Below, one piece after another: positions 24,391-32,680 of a DNA stretch of 64,000 nucleotides (its first letter is position 1; every line of letters begins with the position of its first letter). Below the pieces are notes generated by a model. It was not told the DNA's origin. It ran no database searches and worked only from the letters and a program-made list of their open reading frames with translations. This DNA is from Halobacteriovoraceae bacterium (GTDB lineage: Bacteria; Bdellovibrionota; Bacteriovoracia; Bacteriovoracales; Bacteriovoracaceae): the NCBI GenBank assembly GCA_002713145.1, contig PAVS01000001.1, positions 186,001 through 250,000 of the forward strand, written 5' to 3'. The position numbers and the translations under genes are program-made.

Positions 24391-25140
24391 TTGAAATTAA
24401 CTAAACTTTTGATGACGACATTTTTAGGGGTACTTTCCACAGGCGCTTTTGCTCAAGCGGCAGGCTCAGGTGTAAATCTTCCTGGCCTAAGTGTTAATTT
24501 TGGTCAAGGAACAAATCTGGTCGATACCATGCAGGTTATGGTTCTCTTTACGGTTTTAACACTTGCTCCAGCAATTATTATTCTGTGTACATCTTTTACG
24601 AGAATTATTGTCGTTTTGGCTTTTGTCAGACAGGCGATAGGAACGCAAAGTATGCCTCCGAATCAACTTCTTATTGGTTTTGCCATGTTCTTATCTGTTT
24701 TTGTGATGATGCCAACAGGAAAAAATATATATGATAAAGCGGTAGATCCTTTAATGAATAAAGCCATCACGACCACTCAAGCTTTAGAGACTATCGAGGT
24801 TGAACTTCGAGGTTTTATGTCCAAGCAAGTAAGAAAGGCAGATATTGGACTTTTTTATGATGTGACTGGTACTACCGCTCCAAATGATATTAATGCTGTT
24901 CCCATTCATTTCTTAATTCCTGCTTTTATAATCTCAGAGTTAAAGACAGCCTTTCAGATAGGCTTTCTCTTATATATTCCCTTTCTCGTATTAGATATGG
25001 TTGTGGCCTCAGTTCTTATGGCGATGGGAATGATGATGTTACCTCCTGTTATTATATCGATGCCATTTAAGTTACTTCTTTTTGTACTTGTTGATGGATG
25101 GCAATTGGTGACAGGTTCAATACTTAGGTCGTTTAATTAG
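24391..25140 (+). CDS. fliP: Flagellar export gate protein FliP
   Basis: 249 residues. A cleavable signal (GAFAQ) and four membrane helices. Landmarks are TSFTRIIVVLAFVRQAIGTQSMPPNQ, HFLIPAFIISELKTAFQIGF and MVVASVLMAMGMMMLPP. Five FliP copies form the export pore with FliQ and FliR. Start is TTG behind AGGATAGA, 9 nt after fliO. Confidence 0.96.
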   Translation: MKLTKLLMTTFLGVLSTGAFAQAAGSGVNLPGLSVNFGQGTNLVDTMQVMVLFTVLTLAPAIIILCTSFTRIIVVLAFVRQAIGTQSMPPNQLLIGFAMFLSVFVMMPTGKNIYDKAVDPLMNKAITTTQALETIEVELRGFMSKQVRKADIGLFYDVTGTTAPNDINAVPIHFLIPAFIISELKTAFQIGFLLYIPFLVLDMVVASVLMAMGMMMLPPVIISMPFKLLLFVLVDGWQLVTGSILRSFN

Positions 25141-25151
25141 AAGGATAGATT

Positions 25152-25427
25152 ATGGATAATGGATTTGTTGTAGAAGTTACCAATCAAGCAGTGAAAGTGG
25201 CCCTTATGCTTGCAGCTCCGATGTTGCTTGGGGCATTAGTCGTGGGTATTATGGTTTCACTTTTCCAAGCTGTCACTCAGATTAACGAGCAGACTCTATC
25301 TTTTATTCCTAAGATTTTAGTTATTGTTATGGCATTGGTATTTATGAGTCCATGGATGATGGAGACAATGACTTCTTTTACTCATGATCTTTATACGAAT
25401 ATTCCAAAAATGGTGATGCATCGATGA
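25152..25427 (+). CDS. fliQ: Flagellar export gate protein FliQ
   Basis: 91 residues with two hydrophobic hairpin helices. The conserved GIMVSLFQAVTQINEQTLSFIPKI is diagnostic. Four FliQ copies wrap the FliP/R core of the export gate. It overlaps fliR by 4 bp (ATGA), so translation is coupled. Confidence 0.95.
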   Translation: MDNGFVVEVTNQAVKVALMLAAPMLLGALVVGIMVSLFQAVTQINEQTLSFIPKILVIVMALVFMSPWMMETMTSFTHDLYTNIPKMVMHR

Positions 25428-26203
25428 TAAGCATTGGAATAAATGACTACCCAGCTTTCATCGCATTTTGGCTTGTGTTTACAAGATGGGCAGCTATTTT
25501 ATTCCAACTTCCCATATTTGATAATACGGGAGTTCCCTTTCTAGTTAAATCACTTACAACCATGATCATTAGCTATGCATTTTTCCCAATGGTAGAGGGA
25601 GTGATGATCAAGCAGGTTTTAAGTGTTGGAGTTGAAAACTTTTGGTATTTGACAGCTTTTAATACGATTGTCGGTCTATTTATAGGATACCTTGTGAAAA
25701 CAATCATGAGCCTATTTGTCGCCGCCGGTACGATAATGACTCAGCAAATTGGTTTTGCCTCAGTTACTTATTTTGATCCTACAGCTCAAGCGCAAATAGG
25801 TCCTTTTGAAAAAATCATTCAATGGACTATCTTGATTCTTATCTTATCTACAGGAGCACTTCTTCCTATGTTTAAGGGAGTACTAAATTCATTTTTTAGT
25901 ATAAGCATGGATAGCCTTGGAAACTTCGCAAATATTCACGTGTTTTATCACAGCTTTTTCAAAGGTGTTTTTTCGGCGGCTTTTCTTCTCGCAACTCCTA
26001 TTTTGTTTACGAATTTAATTTTGAATATGGTGATGGGGATCGTGGCACGGACTATCCCTCAGATGAATATATTAATGGTAAGTTTTGTCGTAAATATTGG
26101 AATTGGATTGACTGTATTCTATGCGATTTCTGAGGAATTTTTTACGGTGGCTTATAAAATGTACGTGGACCGATTAGGTGATTGGTTCCAATTTGTAATT
26201 TAG
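25424..26203 (+). CDS. fliR: Flagellar export gate protein FliR
   Basis: 259 residues with about six transmembrane segments. Family signatures include ARTIPQMNILMVSF near the C-terminus and QQIGFASVTYFDPTAQAQI in the middle. One FliR completes the P5Q4R1 export gate. It overlaps fliQ and is followed after 8 nt by flhB. Confidence 0.95.
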   Translation: MISIGINDYPAFIAFWLVFTRWAAILFQLPIFDNTGVPFLVKSLTTMIISYAFFPMVEGVMIKQVLSVGVENFWYLTAFNTIVGLFIGYLVKTIMSLFVAAGTIMTQQIGFASVTYFDPTAQAQIGPFEKIIQWTILILILSTGALLPMFKGVLNSFFSISMDSLGNFANIHVFYHSFFKGVFSAAFLLATPILFTNLILNMVMGIVARTIPQMNILMVSFVVNIGIGLTVFYAISEEFFTVAYKMYVDRLGDWFQFVI

Positions 26204-26211
26204 GGAAGTAA

Positions 26212-27294
26212 ATGGCTGAAGACAGCGACAGTGGCGAAAAAACCGAAGAGCCTTCCCAGTATCGACTGGATGAGGCGAGAAGAAAAGGAGATGTAGCATC
26301 CTCTAAGGAGCTTAATTCTGTTTTAATTCTTTCAGGTGCTTTCTCTGTTTTGATTTTATCTAGTCTTTTCATCTTTGAGGTGATGTCGGATTATATAGCC
26401 TGGCTTTACGGACTTGAATTGGATAAAGTTTTTGAGAATAAAGATATTGGAAAAGAAATTTTAAGAGAAACTTTCTATGCTGCAGGTAAATGTATTGCTC
26501 CTGTATTTGGAACATCTTTTGTTCTTGGTTTGCTCTCTCAAGTGTCCCAAATAGGTTTTATTTATGCACCTGATGTTCTTCAAGTAAAATTTGATAAAAT
26601 CAACCCAATCAATGGTGCCAAGAGATTATTTTCTAAAAAGTCCCTTGGCGAAGCAGCCAAGGGTGTTTTTAAATTCTCAGTGGTTCTCACTATTACCTAT
26701 TTTATCATCACAGCAAATATCACGACTTTTACGGGCTTTTTGCACACAGAGGCAGCAGAAGCCTTCAGCTATGGAAAAATGTTTGCCTTTAGATTAGCAG
26801 GCTCTATTTTAATCGGTTTATTGGTTGTGGCTATCATGGACTTTTTCTGGGAAAAGTTCTTGTACAAAGAAAAACTGAAGATGACTAAGCAGCAGGTAAA
26901 AGAAGAGTCTAAGGAGAAAGACGGAAACCCTGAGGTTAAGCAGAGAATCCGCGCTATTCAACGAGAAATGTCTCAAAAGAGAATGATAGCGGAGATTCCG
27001 AATGCGGATGTAATTGTTACAAACCCCACCCATATTAGTATAGTTATCAGGTATGATAAGTTGACCATGGTTGCTCCCCAAGTCGTTGGGAAAGGGCAAG
27101 ATCACCTGGCCATGAGAATTAGAGAAATTGCGAAAGAACATAATATACCCATCGTAGAAAATGTTCCACTCGCTCGAGCTCTCTATAAGACAGTAAAAGT
27201 AGGCGAAGGAGTTCCTCGTTCACTTTATAAAGCGGTAGCTGAAATTTTGGCTTTCGTTTATCGAATGAAAAGAAAACTAAAAGCATTGAGTTAA
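26212..27294 (+). CDS. flhB: Flagellar export switch protein FlhB
   Basis: 360 residues. N-terminal EKTEEPSQYRLDEARRKGDVASSKEL, four membrane helices, and a cytoplasmic domain with the autocleavage site NPTH at N271-H274. Cleavage between Asn and Pro switches export from rod/hook to filament substrates. FlhB opens the FliPQR gate. GGGAAGTAA precedes the ATG. Confidence 0.97.
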   Translation: MAEDSDSGEKTEEPSQYRLDEARRKGDVASSKELNSVLILSGAFSVLILSSLFIFEVMSDYIAWLYGLELDKVFENKDIGKEILRETFYAAGKCIAPVFGTSFVLGLLSQVSQIGFIYAPDVLQVKFDKINPINGAKRLFSKKSLGEAAKGVFKFSVVLTITYFIITANITTFTGFLHTEAAEAFSYGKMFAFRLAGSILIGLLVVAIMDFFWEKFLYKEKLKMTKQQVKEESKEKDGNPEVKQRIRAIQREMSQKRMIAEIPNADVIVTNPTHISIVIRYDKLTMVAPQVVGKGQDHLAMRIREIAKEHNIPIVENVPLARALYKTVKVGEGVPRSLYKAVAEILAFVYRMKRKLKALS

Positions 27295-27303
27295 GGATGA
27301 CGA

Positions 27304-29370
27304 ATGTTTGGTAATTTTAAAGATTTTGCAAAAAGCCCTGACCTCTATATTGCGGTCACATTACTAGCGGTTTTAGCGGTTATGATTGTGCCTGTCCCTC
27401 CTGGGATGATGGACTTTTTAATCGCTATAAGTATAGCAGCTTCAGTAGTTATCCTTCTTCTTTCAATTTATATTAAAAAACCATTAGAGTTTTCGACCTT
27501 CCCATCAGTTCTTCTTGTTATTACTCTTTTTAGACTTTCACTCAATATTGCTTCTACGAAAAATATTCTAGGACGTGGAGCAAGTGATGGTTCAAGTGCT
27601 GCCGGAGAAATTATCCGAGCGTTTGGAGAATATATTGTCGGTGGTAATTATGCTGTCGGTATTATCATGTTTATCATCTTCGTTATCATTAACTTCATCG
27701 TTATTACGAAAGGTGCCGGTAGAGTAGCTGAAGTTGCTGCAAGATTCACATTAGATGCGATGCCTGGAAAGCAGATGGCCATTGATGCCGATCTGAATGC
27801 AGGTCTTATCGACGAAGCGACGGCAAAGAAAAGACGTGCGGAAGTTGCATCAGAAGCAGATTTTTACGGATCAATGGATGGTGCTAGTAAATTCGTTAAA
27901 GGGGATGCCATTGCAGGTATTCTTATTACAGCCATCAATATCATTGGTGGTATCGTCATCGGTGTGGCTCAATCTGGAATGGATTTTGGAGTAGCTGCAG
28001 AGACTTTTACCCTACTAACAGTGGGGGACGGACTCATTGCTCAAATACCCGCGATTATTATATCTACTGCCGCCGGTATTATTGCCACTCGAAATACAAG
28101 TGATGATGGTCTAAGTGAGCAGATAGGAAAACAATTTAGTATTAACCCCAAAGCTATTTATATTACAGCGGGTGTTATTTCTTCATTTGCCATTATCCCA
28201 GGTTTTCCTATTTTCCAATTTTTATTAGTTGGTGGTGGGCTTGCTTATGCGGCTTATCGAATGGAGAAATCAAAAGAGGCAACTGTTCTTAAAGAGAAAC
28301 AAGATAAGATTGAGGAGAAAAAATCTAATGAGGACAATCTTGAAGATCTACTTGGACTTGAACTCATTGAACTTGAAGTTGGGTACGGACTAGTCAATAT
28401 TGTTGATACTGAACAAGACGGAGACCTTCTTGAGAGAATCAGTCATATCAGAAAGCAGTTTGTTTCCGATTGGGGACTTATTATTCCGAGTATAAGCATT
28501 AAAGATAATTTAGAGTTAAAGCCTGGCGGATACAGTATTCGTATTAAAGGGATCAAAGTCGCTGAGGCAGACCTAATGCCTGATCATTTCTTAGCGATGG
28601 ATCCAGGAACTGTTATTGAACAAATTGATGGAATTGAAGCAAGAGAGCCAGTATTTGGGCTGGATGCAGTTTGGATTAATGAAGAACTACGCGAAGATGC
28701 TCAATATAACGGCTATACTGTAGTTGATCTATCAACTGTCATCGCGACTCATATTACAGAAATCTTAAAGTCTAATCTTCACGAGATGTTTGGCAGGCAA
28801 GAGTTGGTGGGAATTCTTGACTCCTTTAAGCAGGATTACCCTAAAATTGTTGATGATCTCGTTCCTGAAATAATGACCCTTGGCAGTGTGTTGAAAGTCC
28901 TGCAAAATTTACTTAGAGAGGGTGTTCCCATAAGAGATATGCGTACAATTCTTGAATCATTAGCTGAGCATGGTACAATGATAAAGGATGCAGATACGCT
29001 GACGGAATTAGCGAGAGAAAGCTTGTACAGGACGATTACGGAAAAAGTTAAAAGTGACCAAGGTGATATTCCACTTTTCACATTAGACCGTGGTATTGAG
29101 GAATCTCTTGCTCAAAATATTATCCAAACAGAGAAAGGTCAGGAACTTTCTCTCGATCCAAAAGTAACGCAAACCATTCTAGCAAGCTTGAATGAAAGAA
29201 TCGAAGAGGCAACAGAGATGGGAGAGAAGATGATTGTTCTTTGCTCTCCAGTTGTTCGAAGACACTTTAAGCGATTAACAGAAAAGTTCATTCCGAATCT
29301 CATTGTTGTGAGCCACAATGAACTTAGCCCAGAAGTAAATATTAGATCCCTTGGCACGGTGAGGATGTAA
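27304..29370 (+). CDS. flhA: Flagellar export protein FlhA
   Basis: 688 residues, normal size. Eight membrane helices occupy the N-terminal half, with the FHIPEP-type loop (RVAEVAARFTLDAMPGKQMAIDADLN is recognisable) and RRAEVASEADFYGSMDGASKFVKGDA. The C-terminal cytoplasmic domain docks export chaperones. The nonameric ring drives proton-coupled export. It ends 3 nt before flhF. Confidence 0.97.
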   Translation: MFGNFKDFAKSPDLYIAVTLLAVLAVMIVPVPPGMMDFLIAISIAASVVILLLSIYIKKPLEFSTFPSVLLVITLFRLSLNIASTKNILGRGASDGSSAAGEIIRAFGEYIVGGNYAVGIIMFIIFVIINFIVITKGAGRVAEVAARFTLDAMPGKQMAIDADLNAGLIDEATAKKRRAEVASEADFYGSMDGASKFVKGDAIAGILITAINIIGGIVIGVAQSGMDFGVAAETFTLLTVGDGLIAQIPAIIISTAAGIIATRNTSDDGLSEQIGKQFSINPKAIYITAGVISSFAIIPGFPIFQFLLVGGGLAYAAYRMEKSKEATVLKEKQDKIEEKKSNEDNLEDLLGLELIELEVGYGLVNIVDTEQDGDLLERISHIRKQFVSDWGLIIPSISIKDNLELKPGGYSIRIKGIKVAEADLMPDHFLAMDPGTVIEQIDGIEAREPVFGLDAVWINEELREDAQYNGYTVVDLSTVIATHITEILKSNLHEMFGRQELVGILDSFKQDYPKIVDDLVPEIMTLGSVLKVLQNLLREGVPIRDMRTILESLAEHGTMIKDADTLTELARESLYRTITEKVKSDQGDIPLFTLDRGIEESLAQNIIQTEKGQELSLDPKVTQTILASLNERIEEATEMGEKMIVLCSPVVRRHFKRLTEKFIPNLIVVSHNELSPEVNIRSLGTVRM

Positions 29371-29373
29371 CGT

Positions 29374-30849
29374 ATGTTTGTAAGAAAGTTCGAAGGAGAC
29401 ACTTTAGACGAAACCTTAAAGGCGGTTAAAAGGGAATTAGGCCCAGATGCTATTATCCTTAAAACGGTGACTAACAAAGGTTTAAAAGGTGCTTTTAAGA
29501 AAAAGAGAATCGAAATAACGGCGGCTATTTCCGAGCAAAACTATACCAAGAAAGCGAAGGTTGATCGCGTCCTTTCGGATGATCAAAGAGAAAATTTTTA
29601 TCAAAGCCCGGCTGAAGAAGTGAATCGCGCTATCAATAATTATAATGAGACTCCTCAAACTGCAAGAGGTGGTTATGGGAGCCTAGGTCTCAATAAAGTT
29701 GTGAATACAGTTTCTCAAGCTTCTAAAAAAATACAAAACTCGTTGGATGATTTTCTAACCACACCAGAAGAGGAAGAAGAAACAACAGCAAGCCCAAGAG
29801 TGCGGGGAAGTTTCGATCAATTTATAAGTGAATCATCTCCTCAGCTAACTAAGACACAATCTTCCTCTCCCGTATATGAGGCCACAAGCGAAAATTATCC
29901 TACTCAGGATGAAGGAATTCAACGTGAGTTGGAGATGGAAAAAAGAAGAGTCAATGAAGTCTCTGCCACATTGGGTGGAGAAATAAAAAGTCAAAAACAT
30001 CAAATAGAATTATTAGAAAAGAAACTCTTTGAACTTACTGAAAGACTTTCTGAGGCCCAAGGTGGAAAGTATGAAGAGCCGCAAGGGCTAAGAGAGTTAA
30101 GAACCACTCTTCGGTCTTTAGAGTTGGAAGAAAATATAGTTCAAAAAATTGTTAAGAAAGCTAATTTTGAACTTACCCCAGAAGATCTTTCGGATTCAGA
30201 CTCTATTTATGAATTTGCCCTGAGAGAATTAAATGAACTTGTTCATGTGGGAATGCCCTATTTTTCTAGGTCAGAAGCCAAGCAACCTGTGACGGCGCTC
30301 ATTTCAGAAAGTACTTGTGGTCAAGCTAGTATGGCGCTTAAGCTTGCTGTGCTTCAGGACAATGTTCAAATCATTCGTTTTAGACAGAGAGAAATTGACC
30401 AAGGTAAATCAGATTTTACTTCGAGAATATTTAAATTAAAGATATCAGAAGTAAGCTCTTTGTCCCACTTAATGGCTGAAGCAAGAAAGGCTAGAGAAGA
30501 GGGAAAAACTCTTCTTTTAGATTTAAGATTAGATTTTAAAGAAGAAAATGAGACGAAAAAGTTTATTGAGACTTTAAGAAGATCATTTGATCAAATCGAA
30601 TTTATAGTCACTTTGTCAGCAATCCATTCGGAAATTTACAACCGCAAAATTCTTTCCAAGTATAAGAGTTTTGTAAATGGTGCTACAATTACACATATTG
30701 ATCAGTGTTTGAGTTTTGGAGCTCTTTTTAACGCTCATAATGCTTACAATGAAGTGCCTTTGATGTTTTATAGCACAGGGGCAATAGTTCCGGACGATAT
30801 AGAATCGGCCACAGCAGAGAGATTACTAGCTGGAATGTTTCAGTTATAA
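29374..30849 (+). CDS. flhF: FlhF-type flagellar placement protein with degenerate GTPase site
   Basis: 491 residues. The N-terminal B domain (FEGDTLDETLKAVKRELGPDAIIL) is clearly FlhF, and a long variable linker follows. The NG region keeps FlhF spacing: THID (440-443) then SFGALFNAHNAYNEVPLMFY and VPDDIESATAERL at the end. The P-loop GxxGxGKTT, however, is SESTCGQAS at 311-319, with Gln317 for Lys and Ala for Thr. G3 DTAGR is lost and G4 TKLD reads THID. GTP binding or hydrolysis is unlikely. It lies between flhA and flhG as in polar flagellates. Confidence 0.85.
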   Translation: MFVRKFEGDTLDETLKAVKRELGPDAIILKTVTNKGLKGAFKKKRIEITAAISEQNYTKKAKVDRVLSDDQRENFYQSPAEEVNRAINNYNETPQTARGGYGSLGLNKVVNTVSQASKKIQNSLDDFLTTPEEEEETTASPRVRGSFDQFISESSPQLTKTQSSSPVYEATSENYPTQDEGIQRELEMEKRRVNEVSATLGGEIKSQKHQIELLEKKLFELTERLSEAQGGKYEEPQGLRELRTTLRSLELEENIVQKIVKKANFELTPEDLSDSDSIYEFALRELNELVHVGMPYFSRSEAKQPVTALISESTCGQASMALKLAVLQDNVQIIRFRQREIDQGKSDFTSRIFKLKISEVSSLSHLMAEARKAREEGKTLLLDLRLDFKEENETKKFIETLRRSFDQIEFIVTLSAIHSEIYNRKILSKYKSFVNGATITHIDQCLSFGALFNAHNAYNEVPLMFYSTGAIVPDDIESATAERLLAGMFQL

Positions 30850-30900
30850 ATAATTTGACCGGCCCGACAGGATGTTGAGCCGTAGTAGGACAGGAAGTTT

Positions 30901-31746
30901 ATGGACAGAACTAGTGAATGGTTGAGCACGTTCAACTCGCGAAATGAGATCAGCAGTCAAATTTTAGATTCCACAAAGTCAGAGACCCAAATTATCTCTA
31001 TTACCGGTGGTAAAGGGGGAGTAGGGAAGACTTCAATTTCATTAAAACTTGCCAGAGAATTAGTGGAAAAAGGAAGAAAAGTTCTTCTCATCGATAGTGA
31101 TTACAATTTATCCAATACAGCTATCAAACTTGGACTTCCTCTTAACAATACTTTTTACTCCTTAGTTTCTGCTGAAAAGGTTTTTGAAGACTGTCTTTAT
31201 AAAGATGGAAATTTTCATCTCCTATCTGCAAGTAATGGGTGCCTTGACCTTTTTGATGCGGATTTCAGTTTAGAGGAAATCGTCATAGACATCTTGAATG
31301 AGCACGCCAAAGAGTACGATTTTGTTTTAATTGATTGTCCGGCGGGATTGACCAAACAGTCCCTCACATTAAATGCTTATAGTGATAAGAGAGTGGTGGT
31401 TGTCACTCCCGACAAGTCTTCGATAACGGATTCCTATTCTTTGATAAAAGTTCTAAGCATGAAATACGGAATCAAAGAGAATCATTTATTAGTAAATATG
31501 GTCAGTCAAAAACAGCAATTTTCTAAAGTAGTTAAAACGCTGAGTGAAACAGTTGAGAATTATTTAGGCTGTAGAACTCATATATTAGGCGGTTTGAGAC
31601 GTTTAAACGTGGCTGCAGGGCAATTTGATAGTGAGTTTTTAACTCCCGGCAAAAATAGCCTGCACCAAAATTTTCTTCAAGTGGTCGAGCGGTTGACCGA
31701 AAAAAAGAGTGTAAGGGCCATGCGCCGTGAACAGGAAGTTCATTAA
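30901..31746 (+). CDS. flhG: MinD-like flagellar number regulator FlhG
   Basis: 281 residues. The deviant Walker A GGKGGVGKTS (36-45), LLIDSDYNLSN and LIDCPAGL define the MinD/FlhG ATPase. A C-terminal amphipathic helix (NSLHQNFLQVVERL) may bind membrane. The N-terminus reads MDRTSEWLSTF, where FlhG usually carries DQAxxLR, whose Gln activates FlhF GTPase; here it is Arg. That matches the disabled GTPase of the FlhF encoded just upstream. ACAGGAAGTTT precedes the ATG. Confidence 0.88.
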   Translation: MDRTSEWLSTFNSRNEISSQILDSTKSETQIISITGGKGGVGKTSISLKLARELVEKGRKVLLIDSDYNLSNTAIKLGLPLNNTFYSLVSAEKVFEDCLYKDGNFHLLSASNGCLDLFDADFSLEEIVIDILNEHAKEYDFVLIDCPAGLTKQSLTLNAYSDKRVVVVTPDKSSITDSYSLIKVLSMKYGIKENHLLVNMVSQKQQFSKVVKTLSETVENYLGCRTHILGGLRRLNVAAGQFDSEFLTPGKNSLHQNFLQVVERLTEKKSVRAMRREQEVH

Positions 31747-31770
31747 CCCTCATGCTTAAGGAGAAGCTCA

Positions 31771-32556
31771 ATGTCATCACTCACCGCTAAATTAAAAAAC
31801 CTTAAAGATTACAGATGTACCGTAGACCCAAAGGTGAAAGACGAAATCATCGTAGAATACGCTCCTCTTGTACGCTTTATTGCACAGAAAATAGCGGCTC
31901 GTTTGCCAGCAAATATTGAATTAGATGATCTTATATCATGCGGGGTTATTGGTCTTATGGATGCTATCCAAAAGTTTGATCCAAGCCGTGATAATAAATT
32001 TAAAACATATGCAGAATTTAGAATCAGAGGTTCTATTTTAGATGAACTTCGTTCACAGGATTGGGTTCCACGTTCTGTTAGAGAGAAAACAAAAACTCTC
32101 GAAAGAACTTACGCAAAACTTGAAAGAGACCTAGGAAGACCCGCTACAGATGAAGAGATGTGTGCGGAGCTTGAATGCTCTATGGAAGAATTCCATGAAA
32201 TGCTTAATAAGTCGAAATCAGTTTCACTGCTTAATATAGATGATTCAGCAACTTTTAGTCGTGGTGATAAGAAGCTTATGATGGGGCTTTTAGAACACAG
32301 AAGATCATCGAATCCATTTTCAGCGGTAAATTACAAAAGAGCTCAAAATATTATTAGAGATGGAATCAAGTCACTACCAGAAAAGCAAAGATTGGTGCTT
32401 TCACTTTATTATTTTGAAGATTTAAATCTAAAAGAGATTGGTCAAGTACTTGACGTTACTGAATCAAGAGTTTCTCAGCTTCATACTCAAGCCATTTTGA
32501 AGTTAAAAGCTAAACTTAAAAACGATTTTGAGTCTCACGAAGATATTGCAGTCTAG
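31771..32556 (+). CDS. fliA: Flagellar sigma factor FliA (sigma-28)
   Basis: 261 residues. Region 2 is seen in LDDLISCGVIGLMDAIQKFDPS and FKTYAEFRIRGSILDELRSQDWVPRSVR. Region 3 follows, and region 4 has LPEKQRLVLSLYYFEDLNLKEIG with the helix-turn-helix VTESRVSQLHTQA. It directs late flagellar and chemotaxis genes. AAGGAGAAGCTCA precedes the ATG. Last core gene of the operon, with a hairpin terminator after it. Confidence 0.95.
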   Translation: MSSLTAKLKNLKDYRCTVDPKVKDEIIVEYAPLVRFIAQKIAARLPANIELDDLISCGVIGLMDAIQKFDPSRDNKFKTYAEFRIRGSILDELRSQDWVPRSVREKTKTLERTYAKLERDLGRPATDEEMCAELECSMEEFHEMLNKSKSVSLLNIDDSATFSRGDKKLMMGLLEHRRSSNPFSAVNYKRAQNIIRDGIKSLPEKQRLVLSLYYFEDLNLKEIGQVLDVTESRVSQLHTQAILKLKAKLKNDFESHEDIAV

Positions 32557-32588
32557 AAGTCACACCTTAAATTATGGTAGAAATATAG

Positions 32589-32615
32589 GGCCGCTTAATT
32601 AGTGGCCTTTGCTTT
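32589..32615 (+). terminator. Probable terminator after fliA
   Basis: GGCCGCT-TAATT-AGTGGCC (7-bp stem including one G-U pair) followed by TTTGCTTT. This is a moderate hairpin with an interrupted T-tract. Confidence 0.55.
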
Positions 32616-32680
32616 ACAACTCATTGAAATTTATTAGATAATTTAGTCAACGCACAGGGAAGTTGCGCCAAGAGGTTAGG

